DNA of 64,000 nt, from positions 1-64,000 of the forward strand of contig NZ_PJZH01000018.1 in assembly GCF_002858715.1 (NCBI RefSeq), given 5' to 3'. Positions within the stretch are counted from its first letter, which is position 1. Every line of letters starts with the position of its first letter. Position numbers and translations under genes: made by a program. Positions 9,174 to 18,516 of this stretch are shown in pieces. Origin of the DNA: Chimaeribacter coloradensis. Its GTDB lineage: Bacteria; Pseudomonadota; Gammaproteobacteria; Enterobacterales; Enterobacteriaceae. Under the pieces are notes generated by a model, which had not been told where the DNA came from, made no database searches, and saw only the letters and a program-made list of their open reading frames with translations.

Positions 9174-10415
9174 ATGGCAAAAGTATCACTGGAGAAGGAC
9201 AGAATTAAGTTTCTGTTAGTGGAAGGGGTTCATCAGAGCACCGTTGAAAATCTGCGTGCTGCCGGATATACCAATATTGAATACCACAAAGGGGCGCTGG
9301 ATACCGAAGCGCTGAAAGCGTCGATCCGCGATGCGCACTTTGTCGGCATCCGATCGCGTACTCAGCTCACCGAAGAGGTGTTTGCGGCGGCAGAGAAGCT
9401 GGTGGCCGTGGGCTGTTTCTGTATCGGCACCAACCAGGTTGACCTGGCGGCTGCCACCAAACGCGGCATTCCGGTGTTCAACGCGCCTTTCTCCAATACC
9501 CGATCCGTGGCCGAAATGGTGCTGGGCGAACTGCTGCTGATGATGCGCGGCATCCCGGCGGCCAACGCCAAAGCGCATCGCGGCGTCTGGCACAAACTGG
9601 CGGTCGGCTCCTTTGAAGCGCGCGGCAAACGCCTCGGCATCATCGGCTACGGCCACATCGGTATGCAGCTCGGCGTACTGGCCGAAGGGCTGGGGATGCA
9701 GGTCTACTTCTACGACATCGAGAACAAGCTGCCGCTCGGCAACGCCCAGCAGGTGCGCCACCTCTCTGAGCTGCTGAACATGAGCGATGTGGTGTCGCTG
9801 CATGTGCCGGAGACGCCGTCCACGCAGAACATGATGGGCGCAGAAGAGTTCAGGCTGATGAAACCGGGCGCGATCCTGATCAACGCCTCACGCGGCACGG
9901 TGGTGGACATCCCGGCGCTGTGCGACGCACTGGCCAGCAAACACCTCTCGGGCGCGGCGATTGACGTCTTCCCGGAAGAGCCGGCCACCAACAGCGACCC
10001 GTTCAACTCCCCGCTGTGTGAGTTTGACAACGTGATCCTGACCCCGCACATCGGCGGCTCCACTCAGGAAGCGCAGGAAAACATCGGCACCGAAGTGGCG
10101 GGCAAGCTGGCGAAATACTCTGACAACGGCTCCACGCTGTCGGCAGTCAACTTCCCGGAAGTGTCCCTGCCGAGCCACGGTGCCAACGCCCGCCGTTTGC
10201 TGCACATCCATGAAAACCGCCCGGGCGTGCTGACGCGCATTAACCAGATCTTCGCCGAGCAGGGCATCAACATCGCGGCACAGTACCTGCAAACCAGCCC
10301 GCAGATCGGTTACGTGGTGATTGACGTCGAAAGCGACAGCGCCGACGGGGCCAACACCGCACTGCAACTGATGAAAGCGATCCCGGGCACCATCCGCGCC
10401 CGCCTGCTGTACTGA
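9174..10415 (+). CDS. serA: D-3-phosphoglycerate dehydrogenase
   Basis: First committed step of serine synthesis: 3-phosphoglycerate + NAD to 3-phosphohydroxypyruvate, feedback-inhibited by serine. The 413-residue protein (E. coli 410) begins MAKVSLEKDRIKFLLVEGVH. It has the NAD-binding GIIGYGHIGMQLG, the catalytic Arg/Glu/His segments including LTPHIGGSTQEAQ, and a C-terminal ACT domain (from about residue 340, LLHIHENRPGVLTRIN). The start ATG follows AGGGTCGGG. A strong terminator follows. Confidence 0.98.
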   Translation: MAKVSLEKDRIKFLLVEGVHQSTVENLRAAGYTNIEYHKGALDTEALKASIRDAHFVGIRSRTQLTEEVFAAAEKLVAVGCFCIGTNQVDLAAATKRGIPVFNAPFSNTRSVAEMVLGELLLMMRGIPAANAKAHRGVWHKLAVGSFEARGKRLGIIGYGHIGMQLGVLAEGLGMQVYFYDIENKLPLGNAQQVRHLSELLNMSDVVSLHVPETPSTQNMMGAEEFRLMKPGAILINASRGTVVDIPALCDALASKHLSGAAIDVFPEEPATNSDPFNSPLCEFDNVILTPHIGGSTQEAQENIGTEVAGKLAKYSDNGSTLSAVNFPEVSLPSHGANARRLLHIHENRPGVLTRINQIFAEQGINIAAQYLQTSPQIGYVVIDVESDSADGANTALQLMKAIPGTIRARLLY

Positions 10416-10430
10416 CCGGTTGCTGCTGAA

Positions 10431-10460
10431 AAAACGGGTGCCTACGGCACCCGTTTTTTT
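10431..10460. terminator. Bidirectional terminator between serA and fau
   Basis: AAAACGGGTGCC-TAC-GGCACCCGTTTT with a T-run on the plus strand and an A-run before the stem, so it can stop both serA and convergent fau transcripts. Confidence 0.9.
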
Positions 10461-10471
10461 ATGGCCGCGCG

Positions 10472-11083
10472 TTACCAGCGCCACACCTTGCCGGGGGTAA
10501 TGATCTCCGGCAGCGGCACATCCCACGGCTCCGCCGGGATGCTCTCCACCTGTTGGCAGTCATGCGCCAGCCCAATCGGGTAGGGGCCGCGCGTACGCCA
10601 CTGTGCCAGCGTGCGGTCATAAAAGCCGCCACCCATGCCGAGCCGCTGGCCGCGGTCATCAAAGGCCACCAGCGGCGTCAGAATCACCTCCAGCTGATGC
10701 AGCGGCAGAATATGGCGCACATCCAGCGGCGGCTCCGGGATCCTCAACCGGTTGGGAATTAATGCCGTCCCCGGCTGGTAATTGAGAAACAGCAGGTGGC
10801 CGGGTGAGAAGGGGTGCAGTACCGGCAACACCACGCGTTTTCCCAGCGCCCAGAGCCGCTCAATGGCCGGGCGGGTCGGCAGTTCGCCGTCAAACGAGAG
10901 GAACATCGCCACGCTCTGCGCCGCCTGAATACGCGGATGATCGGCAATGCGTTGGGCAGCCTGAACAGCGGCCTGCTGCTGCTGCTGCGGTGTCAACGCG
11001 CGGCGGCGATGGCGGACTTCCGTGCGCAGATGCTGGCGCAGCAAAGGGGTATCGGGGTGTTGAATGGGGTGGTCTGTTTTCAT
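10472..11083 (-). CDS. fau: 5-formyltetrahydrofolate cyclo-ligase
   Basis: ATP-dependent conversion of 5-formyl-THF to 5,10-methenyl-THF (E. coli YgfA/Fau). Starting at the ATG at 11083 (MKTDHPIQHP) the protein has 203 residues against 182 in E. coli; the extra residues are N-terminal, and homology begins near RHRRRALTPQQQQQ. The family signature TPLVAFDDRGQRLGMGGGFYDR is intact. It lies downstream of ssrS on the same strand, the conserved zapA-ssrS-fau order, and 6S RNA and fau are co-transcribed in E. coli. The exact start is uncertain. Confidence 0.92.
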   Translation of the reverse strand: MKTDHPIQHPDTPLLRQHLRTEVRHRRRALTPQQQQQAAVQAAQRIADHPRIQAAQSVAMFLSFDGELPTRPAIERLWALGKRVVLPVLHPFSPGHLLFLNYQPGTALIPNRLRIPEPPLDVRHILPLHQLEVILTPLVAFDDRGQRLGMGGGFYDRTLAQWRTRGPYPIGLAHDCQQVESIPAEPWDVPLPEIITPGKVWRW

Positions 11084-11160
11084 AAGGGGAAACCGTGTCC
11101 ATACGGAAAAACGGGTCGGTGTAAACAGAACGGGCAACGGGGTGCTGCCGGGTAAAGAAG

Positions 11161-11344
11161 GGAATCTCCGAGATGCCGCCGCAGGCTGTAACCCTTGAAC
11201 CCTTGGTTCAAGGTGAACGCAGCGTCGTAACTTTAAGGCTTCTCGGACGGACCGAGCATGCTCACCAATTACGGATCGCCACATTCTTGTGGTATGAAAT
11301 ATCGGCTCAGGGGACTGGCCCGCTGACGAACACCTCAGAGAAAT
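11161..11344 (-). ncRNA. ssrS: 6S RNA
   Basis: The minus strand between zapA and fau reads 5' ATTTCTCTGAGGTGTTCG and ends CATCTCGGAGATTCC 3', 184 nt, the length of E. coli 6S RNA. Long blocks are identical to E. coli, including the closing stem and the central-bubble flank with GGGCCAGTCCCCTGAGCC. 6S RNA mimics an open promoter and sequesters sigma-70 RNA polymerase in stationary phase. Processing ends are placed by comparison with E. coli. Confidence 0.97.
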
Positions 11345-11443
11345 TTTTTACTCGCTGCTGACTTTAAAGATCTTACATTTAAAAATCAACCGCTTAAGCA
11401 ATCATTTTTTTGCCTGAACAGAGATTCGCATCACCCGCGGGGG

Positions 11444-11773
11444 TTATTCGAAAGGCGCACCCTGACGTTCAGAGATACGGCCTTGTTCAAGCAGCGCCTG
11501 TTCGATGGTCTGTTGCAACATCCGGATGCGCTGTTCCATATTGGCGGCATAGTCACGCGTTTTCAAGCGTTCTTGCGCCAGTTCGTGACACACATTCAGT
11601 GCCGCGATGAAAACTAACTGCTCTGTATTTGTGACTCTAGTGCGAACTTTCAGATCTTGCAACCGCTGGTTCAGATCTTCTGCGGCCAGATTCAACGCAT
11701 CCTGTTGCTCTGGCGGGCAGTTCACCCGTAATGAGCGGCCAAAAATTTGAATATCTACCGGTTGTGCAGCCAT
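11444..11773 (-). CDS. zapA: Cell division protein ZapA
   Basis: FtsZ-ring-associated protein that bundles FtsZ protofilaments and links to ZapB. The ATG at 11773 follows AGGAAGGTGG and gives 109 residues, the E. coli length, starting [20 protein letters not shown]. The globular N-terminal domain is followed by a coiled coil from about residue 70 ([18 protein letters not shown]). It is upstream of ssrS and divergent from ygfB. Confidence 0.98.
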   Translation of the reverse strand: MAAQPVDIQIFGRSLRVNCPPEQQDALNLAAEDLNQRLQDLKVRTRVTNTEQLVFIAALNVCHELAQERLKTRDYAANMEQRIRMLQQTIEQALLEQGRISERQGAPFE

Positions 11774-11972
11774 GCCACCTTCCTGCCTCAATTTCCGCGT
11801 CCGCTTACCGCACCGGTGAAAGCGGGCGCCACTATATATACCTCAATACCAGGATACAACCCTCTTTTAAAGGCGGGTTTTCTCCGCGCCAGAGGGCGTA
11901 CTCTACTAAGCTGTCAGGGATAATCAACCCTTAACCGGGTCTCAGCTAATCTGGTACAGCGACGGATCTTGG

Positions 11973-11985
11973 TGGTAGCATACCA
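11973..11985. repeat. Inverted repeat in the zapA-ygfB gap
   Basis: TGGTA-GCA-TACCA is a perfect 5-bp inverted repeat 33 bp before the ygfB start. It could be an operator; no regulator is recognised. Confidence 0.3.
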
Positions 11986-12017
11986 TGAACTTATCCTGCC
12001 AACGATGACCAATACGT

Positions 12018-12593
12018 ATGTCGATAAATAAACCTTTTCCTACTTATGATGCCGTAAATCAGGCACTCCGCCAGCAGGCTGTCGCCCTGACCGCCGCTGA
12101 AATGCACGGCCTGGTCAGCGGGTTGCTGTGTGGCGGCAACCGCGACGCCAGCTGGCAGGCGCTGGTCCATGACCTGACCAACGAAGGCATCGCCTTCCCG
12201 CAGGCGCTGAATGCACCGTTGCAGGAGCTCTACCAGGTGACGCGCGAAACGCTGGAAGATGACGGCTTCGAATTCCGTATGCTGATGCCGGACGACGACG
12301 CCAGCGTCTTTGACCGCGCCGACGCGCTCTCCGGCTGGGTGAACCATTTCCTGCTCGGCCTCGGCGTCATGCAGCCGAAGCTGGCCCAGGTCAAGGACGA
12401 AGTCGGCGAGGCGATTGACGACCTGCGCAACATCGCCCAGCTCGGCTATGAGGAAGATGAGGATCAGGAAGAGCTGGAGCAGTCGCTGGAGGAGGTGGTG
12501 GAGTACGTGCGCGTCGCGGCGATCCTCTGCCATGCGGAGTTTGCCGAGCCGGGGCCGACCGCGCCGGAAGTGCGCAAGCCCACGCTGCACTAA
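12018..12593 (+). CDS. ygfB: YgfB family protein (UPF0149)
   Basis: Acidic all-alpha protein of 191 residues (E. coli YgfB 192), beginning [20 protein letters not shown] and containing the family segments [17 protein letters not shown] and NHFLLGLG. The C-terminal third is rich in Glu ([15 protein letters not shown]). YgfB homologues modulate beta-lactam resistance and ubiquinone-linked genes in some bacteria, but the molecular role is unsettled. It heads ygfB-pepP-ubiH-ubiI as in E. coli. Confidence 0.95.
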   Translation: MSINKPFPTYDAVNQALRQQAVALTAAEMHGLVSGLLCGGNRDASWQALVHDLTNEGIAFPQALNAPLQELYQVTRETLEDDGFEFRMLMPDDDASVFDRADALSGWVNHFLLGLGVMQPKLAQVKDEVGEAIDDLRNIAQLGYEEDEDQEELEQSLEEVVEYVRVAAILCHAEFAEPGPTAPEVRKPTLH

Positions 12594-12656
12594 AAAGATA
12601 AGCCGGTCAGGGCCGGTAAGTGATTGGTTGTTAACGCAAACTAAAAGGAGAAGGGG

Positions 12657-13967
<1,311 letters not shown>

Positions 13968-13971
13968 GCGT

Positions 13972-15150
13972 ATGAGCATGATTATTGTAGGCGGCGGCAT
14001 GGCCGGGGCGACCCTGGCGCTGGCGGTGTCGGCGCTGACCGGCGGCCGTGTGCGGGTCGATCTGGTCGAGGCCGCGCTGCCGGAAGACCGGCAGCACCCC
14101 GGCTTTGACGCTCGGGCGATTGCGCTGGCGCAGGGCACCTGCCGCCAGCTGGCGCGCATCGGCATCTGGCCGGCACTGCGCGACTGCGCCACGCCGATCA
14201 CCCACGTTCATGTCAGTGATCGCGGCCACGCCGGGCTGGTGAACCTGCACGCGCGGGATTTCCACGTCACCGAGCTGGGCAACGTGGTGGAGCTGCATGA
14301 CGCCGGGCGGCGGCTGTTCGCGCTGCTGCGCAAAGCGCCGGGCGTGCACCTGCACTGCCCGGCCAAAGTGGTCAGTGTCGACCGGCAACAGGAGCACGCC
14401 GCCGTCACGCTGGACAACGGCGAAACCCTGAGCGCCCAATTGCTGGTGGCGGCCGACGGCTCCCACTCCGCGCTGGCCCGCGCCTGCCGGGTACAGTGGC
14501 AGGTGAGCGACTACCCGCAGATTGCGGTGATCGCCAACGTCACCACGGCAGAACTGCCGCAGGGGCGGGCGTTTGAACGCTTCACCGAACATGGGCCGCT
14601 GGCGCTGCTGCCGATGTCGCAGGGGCGCAGTTCGCTGGTCTGGTGCCACCCGCGCGAGCGGCAGGCGGAGGTCAGCGGCTGGAGCGAGGCGGAATTTATC
14701 GCCCAGCTGCAACAGGCCTTTGGCTGGCGGCTGGGCAAAATCCTCAAGGCGGGGCAGCGGGAGGTCTATCCGCTGCAACTGCGCATCGCCGACAGCCACA
14801 TCAGCCACCGGCTGGCGCTGGCGGGCAATGCGGCACAGACGCTGCACCCGATCGCCGGGCAGGGGTTCAACCTCGGCCTGCGGGATGTGATGACCCTGGC
14901 GGAAACCGTGGCGGATGCCGCCGCGCAGGGGCGTGACACCGGCAGCGGCGCGGTGCTCAGCGCCTACCAGGCGCGCCGCCGCCCTGACCAGCAGGCCACC
15001 GTCGGCGTGACGGACGGCCTGATTCACCTTTTCGCCAACCGTTACGCACCGCTGGCAGCCGGGCGTAACCTTGGTTTGATGGCAATGGAACAGACTCCAC
15101 TGCTGCGCGATGCCTTTGCCCGCCGTACCCTGGGATGGGTGGCGCGCTGA
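13972..15150 (+). CDS. ubiH: 2-octaprenyl-6-methoxyphenol 4-hydroxylase
   Basis: FAD monooxygenase of ubiquinone synthesis. The 392-residue protein starts MSMIIVGGGMAGATLALAVS, a Rossmann GxGxxG-type FAD site, with DARAIALAQGT in the middle and the second FAD/ribityl motif LAGNAAQTLHPIAGQGFNLGLRD near residue 285. It is translationally close to pepP (4-bp gap) and followed by paralogous ubiI, the conserved E. coli arrangement, which separates UbiH from UbiI. Confidence 0.95.
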   Translation: MSMIIVGGGMAGATLALAVSALTGGRVRVDLVEAALPEDRQHPGFDARAIALAQGTCRQLARIGIWPALRDCATPITHVHVSDRGHAGLVNLHARDFHVTELGNVVELHDAGRRLFALLRKAPGVHLHCPAKVVSVDRQQEHAAVTLDNGETLSAQLLVAADGSHSALARACRVQWQVSDYPQIAVIANVTTAELPQGRAFERFTEHGPLALLPMSQGRSSLVWCHPRERQAEVSGWSEAEFIAQLQQAFGWRLGKILKAGQREVYPLQLRIADSHISHRLALAGNAAQTLHPIAGQGFNLGLRDVMTLAETVADAAAQGRDTGSGAVLSAYQARRRPDQQATVGVTDGLIHLFANRYAPLAAGRNLGLMAMEQTPLLRDAFARRTLGWVAR

Positions 15151-15169
15151 GGCCAACAGGAAACTCATT

Positions 15170-16381
15170 ATGCAATCTTTTGATGTGGTCATTGCCGGTG
15201 GCGGCATGGTTGGGCTGGCACTGGCATGCAGCCTGCACGGCAGCGGGCTGCGTATTGCGGTGCTGGAACACCAGCCGCAGGCGGAGACGCCGTTGACGGC
15301 GGAACATTCGGTACGCGTCTCGGCGATCAACGCCGCCAGCGAGCGGCTGCTGCAACATATCGGCGTCTGGGACGACATCACCGCGCGCCGCGCCAGCCCT
15401 TACGCCGGCATGGAAGTGTGGGATCGCGACAGCTTCGGCCGCATCGCCTTCCGCGCCGACGATTACGGCTACGCCCACCTTGGGCACATTATCGAAAACC
15501 CGGTGCTGCAACAGGCGCTGTGGCAGCGTGCCGCCTCGCTCTCTGAGGTGACGATGCTGGCCCCGGCGCAGCTCAAAAGCGTCGCCTGGGGCGAAAATGA
15601 GGCCTTTATCACCCTGGAAGATGGCCGGATGCTCACCGCCCGGCTGGTGGTCGGCGCGGACGGCGCCAACTCCTGGCTGCGCCGCCACGCCGATATCCCG
15701 CTGACCTTCTGGGATTACGGCCACACGGCGCTGGTGGCAACCATCCGCACTGAGGAACCGCACCAGGGCGTGGCGCGGCAGGTGTTCCACGGCGACGGCA
15801 TCCTGGCGTTCCTGCCGTTTTCCGACCCGCACCTCTGCTCGATTGTCTGGTCACTGCCGCCGGAAGAAGCCGCACGGCTGGCGGCGCTGGATGAGGCCGC
15901 GTTCAACCGTGAGCTGGCGATGCAGTTCGACCTGCGCCTGGGGTTGTGCCGGGTTGAAGGCGAGCGCCATACCTTCCCGCTCACCGGCCGTTACGCCCGC
16001 AGCTTTGCCGCCCACCGGCTGGCGCTGATCGGCGACGCGGCGCACACCGTGCACCCGCTGGCCGGGCAGGGGGTCAACCTCGGCTTTATGGACGCCGCCG
16101 AACTGGCCGCGGAGATCCGCCGCCTGCAAAAGCAGGGCAAAGATTTCGGCCAGCACCTCTACCTGAAGCGTTACGAGCGCCGCCGCAAGCACAGCGCCGC
16201 CCTGATGCTGGCGGGGATGCAGGGGTTCCGCGACCTGTTCGACGGGCAGAACCCGGCGAAAAAGCTGCTGCGTGACCTCGGCCTGGCGCTGGCCGACAAC
16301 CTGCCGGGCGTGAAGCCGCGTCTGGTACGCCAGGCGATGGGGCTGAACGACCTGCCCGACTGGCTTAACCCCCCGGCCTGA
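15170..16381 (+). CDS. ubiI: FAD-dependent 2-octaprenylphenol hydroxylase
   Basis: C5-hydroxylase of aerobic ubiquinone synthesis (VisC). The ATG at 15170 lies 19 bp after ubiH, follows AGGAAA and gives 403 residues (E. coli 400) starting MQSFDVVIAGGGMVGLALAC. The FAD-binding GGGMVG, the central VGADGANSWLRR (GD-like) and the C-terminal LIGDAAHTVHPLAGQGVNLG are intact. It is a paralogue of ubiH. Confidence 0.96.
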   Translation: MQSFDVVIAGGGMVGLALACSLHGSGLRIAVLEHQPQAETPLTAEHSVRVSAINAASERLLQHIGVWDDITARRASPYAGMEVWDRDSFGRIAFRADDYGYAHLGHIIENPVLQQALWQRAASLSEVTMLAPAQLKSVAWGENEAFITLEDGRMLTARLVVGADGANSWLRRHADIPLTFWDYGHTALVATIRTEEPHQGVARQVFHGDGILAFLPFSDPHLCSIVWSLPPEEAARLAALDEAAFNRELAMQFDLRLGLCRVEGERHTFPLTGRYARSFAAHRLALIGDAAHTVHPLAGQGVNLGFMDAAELAAEIRRLQKQGKDFGQHLYLKRYERRRKHSAALMLAGMQGFRDLFDGQNPAKKLLRDLGLALADNLPGVKPRLVRQAMGLNDLPDWLNPPA

Positions 16382-16521
16382 TAACGGCCCCGGCGGCAAA
16401 CGCCCTGTTTGCCGCCCAATTCCCACTTTTTCAACGCATTTCCTGCTTTTCCTTTCCCCGCTTCTTCTGAGATAGCCCTTTTGCCCTAAAACAGGGCAGG
16501 CCGTTTTCCGTTTGAAATATT

Positions 16522-16548
16522 CTAATTTCACCCCGGTTTTCGCATTAG
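16522..16548. promoter_or_regulatory. Candidate GcvA boxes
   Basis: CTAAT at 16522-16526 and its inverse ATTAG at 16544-16548 flank 17 bp. The pair lies roughly 260-290 bp before the likely start of transcription, close to the distal GcvA sites of E. coli gcv. The motif is short, so this is inference from position plus sequence. Confidence 0.4.
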
Positions 16549-16795
16549 TTTTAATTATCTGAAGAGGGTGGGGCCTTTTGCTGTTTTCAGTCCTGCGCCC
16601 TGTTGATGTTATGGAATATCGTATGAACTGGGCATTGATTGTTAATTATGTGCCGCGCCCCGCAGTTTTTCAGTGGAATATTCTGCACGATAAGGCCGCA
16701 CTTTTTTGGTGCCCGGCGCGACCCGGCCTATTTCAGCTTATGGATCACCACCCGGTTCGGTGATAAGTTCAGCAAAAGGGTAACGATTGCGTCGC

Positions 16796-16801
16796 TATAC
16801 T
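16796..16801 (+). promoter_or_regulatory. gcvT -10 candidate
   Basis: TATACT lies 68 bp before gcvT. No good -35 hexamer is at the right distance, as expected of an activator-dependent promoter. Confidence 0.4.
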
Positions 16802-16823
16802 TCAGCCAACGGGATTGGCTGAA
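16801..16823 (+). other. Perfect leader hairpin before gcvT
   Basis: TTCAGCCAA-CGGGA-TTGGCTGAA is a 9-bp perfect stem with a 5-nt loop, ending 45 bp before the gcvT ATG and overlapping or just following the putative start of transcription. A-residues follow, so it is not a plus-strand terminator. Confidence 0.6.
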
Positions 16824-16868
16824 AAATGACCGCAAAAGCACACCAACCAGCAGGCAAATGAGGGAAAC

Positions 16869-17966
16869 ATGGCGAACCAGACCCCGCTCTATGATCAACA
16901 CATCGCGTGCGGCGCGCGCATGGTGGACTTCCACGGCTGGATGATGCCGCTGCATTACGGCTCCCAGATCGACGAGCACCACGCGGTGCGGCAGGACGCG
17001 GGCATGTTTGACGTCTCCCACATGACGATTGTTGACCTGAACGGCGCGCGCACCCGCGAATTCCTGCGTTACCTGCTGGCCAACGACGTCGCCAAACTGA
17101 CCCAGCCCGGCAAGGCGCTCTACACCGGGATGCTGAACGCCTCCGGCGGCGTGATTGATGACCTGATCGTCTACTTCCTGGCAGAAGACGCGTTCCGGCT
17201 GGTGGTGAACTCCGCCACGCGGGAAAAGGATCTGGCCTGGATCAGCGAACATGCCGCGCCTTATGGCGTGGCGATCACCGAGCGTGACGATCTGGCGCTG
17301 ATTGCCGTACAAGGCCCGCAGGCCAAAGAGCGTGCCGGAACGCTGTTCACCGACGCCCAGCGCCGGGCCGTGGAGGGCATGAAGCCGTTCTTCGGCGTGC
17401 AGGCCGGTGACCTGTTTATCGCCACCACCGGTTACACCGGTGAGGCGGGCTATGAGATCGCCCTGCCCAACGCGCAGGCTGCCGCTTTCTGGCAGCAATT
17501 ACTGGCGGCCGGGGTAAAACCGGCGGGCCTCGGCGCACGTGACACCCTGCGGCTGGAGGCGGGCATGAACCTCTACGGCCAGGAGATGGATGAGGGCGTA
17601 TCGCCGCTGGCGGCCAACATGGGCTGGACCATCGCCTGGCAGCCGGAAGATCGTGATTTCATCGGCCGCGAGGCGCTGGAGAAGCAGCGTGAGCAGGGCA
17701 CCGACCAGCTGGTCGGCCTGGTGATGACGGAGAAAGGCGTGCTGCGCAACGGCCTGCCGGTGCACTTTATTGATGACGCCGGCGACACCCGGGAAGGCGT
17801 CATCACCAGCGGCTCCTTCTCCCCGACGCTGGGCTTCAGCATCGCGCTGGCCCGCGTTCCGGCCGGGATCGGTGACCACGCGATCGTGCAGATCCGCAAC
17901 CGCGAAATGCCGGTGCGGGTCACCAAACCTGTTTTTGTGCGCGCCGGGAAACCCACCGGCCACTGA
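16869..17966 (+). CDS. gcvT: Glycine cleavage system T protein
   Basis: Aminomethyltransferase that takes the aminomethyl group from lipoyl-GcvH, releases ammonia and forms 5,10-methylene-THF. The 365-residue protein (E. coli 364) begins [24 protein letters not shown], with the folate-binding core [21 protein letters not shown] and the C-terminal barrel ending [14 protein letters not shown]. First gene of gcvTHP; the start follows GAGGGAAAC. Confidence 0.98.
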   Translation: MANQTPLYDQHIACGARMVDFHGWMMPLHYGSQIDEHHAVRQDAGMFDVSHMTIVDLNGARTREFLRYLLANDVAKLTQPGKALYTGMLNASGGVIDDLIVYFLAEDAFRLVVNSATREKDLAWISEHAAPYGVAITERDDLALIAVQGPQAKERAGTLFTDAQRRAVEGMKPFFGVQAGDLFIATTGYTGEAGYEIALPNAQAAAFWQQLLAAGVKPAGLGARDTLRLEAGMNLYGQEMDEGVSPLAANMGWTIAWQPEDRDFIGREALEKQREQGTDQLVGLVMTEKGVLRNGLPVHFIDDAGDTREGVITSGSFSPTLGFSIALARVPAGIGDHAIVQIRNREMPVRVTKPVFVRAGKPTGH

Positions 17967-18050
17967 GCCACGGCGCGCCCCGTTTTGCTGCAGATGAGTC
18001 AGCGACAACACGCAACCCTATTAAAAAATAACGTCCGAGGAGAAGGCCTG

Positions 18051-18437
18051 ATGAGCAATGTGCCAACCGAACTGAAATATGCAAGCTCCCACGAGTGGGT
18101 GCGTGACGAGGGCAACGGCGTCTACTGCGTCGGCATCACCGAGCACGCGCAGTCGCTGCTGGGCGATATGGTCTTCGTTGACCTGCCGGAAACCGGCCGC
18201 ACCGTCACCGCCGGTGACGATTGCGCGGTGGCGGAGTCAGTAAAAGCCGCCTCAGACATCTACGCGCCGATCGGCGGCGAGATTGTTGAGGTGAATAGCG
18301 AACTGGACGGCTCGCCGGAGCTGGTCAACAGCGAACCCTACGCCGCCGGCTGGCTGTTTAAAATCAAGGCGGCTGACCCGTCTGAGCTGGGCAACCTGCT
18401 TGACGCCGCCGCCTACCAGAGCAGCATTGAAGAGTAA
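18051..18437 (+). CDS. gcvH: Glycine cleavage system H protein
   Basis: Lipoyl carrier shuttling the aminomethyl intermediate between GcvP, GcvT and Lpd. The ATG at 18051 follows GAGGAGAAGG and gives 128 residues (E. coli 129), [18 protein letters not shown]. The lipoylated lysine is residue 65, in AESVKAASD. Upstream in-frame codons are not conserved. It lies 84 bp after gcvT and 79 bp before gcvP. Confidence 0.98.
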   Translation: MSNVPTELKYASSHEWVRDEGNGVYCVGITEHAQSLLGDMVFVDLPETGRTVTAGDDCAVAESVKAASDIYAPIGGEIVEVNSELDGSPELVNSEPYAAGWLFKIKAADPSELGNLLDAAAYQSSIEE

Positions 18438-18516
18438 CCCCGCAGCCCGGTTCGCGCCGGGCGCACCCGTTCTGCCCATGTCCCGTCCCCATGCATGATT
18501 TCAGGAATCTGTAGCA

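Larger units (their letters stand above)
16382..16868 (+). promoter_or_regulatory. gcvT upstream regulatory region
   Basis: A 487-bp gene-free region. It opens with a hairpin GGCGGCAAA/TTTGCCGCC (16392-16416) after ubiI that lacks a U-tract. It then carries an inverted CTAAT...ATTAG pair at 16522-16548, a TATACT -10 candidate at 16796-16801 and a perfect leader hairpin at 16801-16823. E. coli gcvTHP is activated by GcvA bound at distant CTAAT-containing sites, repressed with GcvR, and needs Lrp. I see no glycine riboswitch. Confidence 0.5.

Noticed and set aside
16382-16868. Glycine riboswitch upstream of gcvT
   Set aside because: I found no tandem aptamer-like architecture; the simple hairpin and the GcvA-like boxes fit the enterobacterial GcvA/GcvR scheme better.
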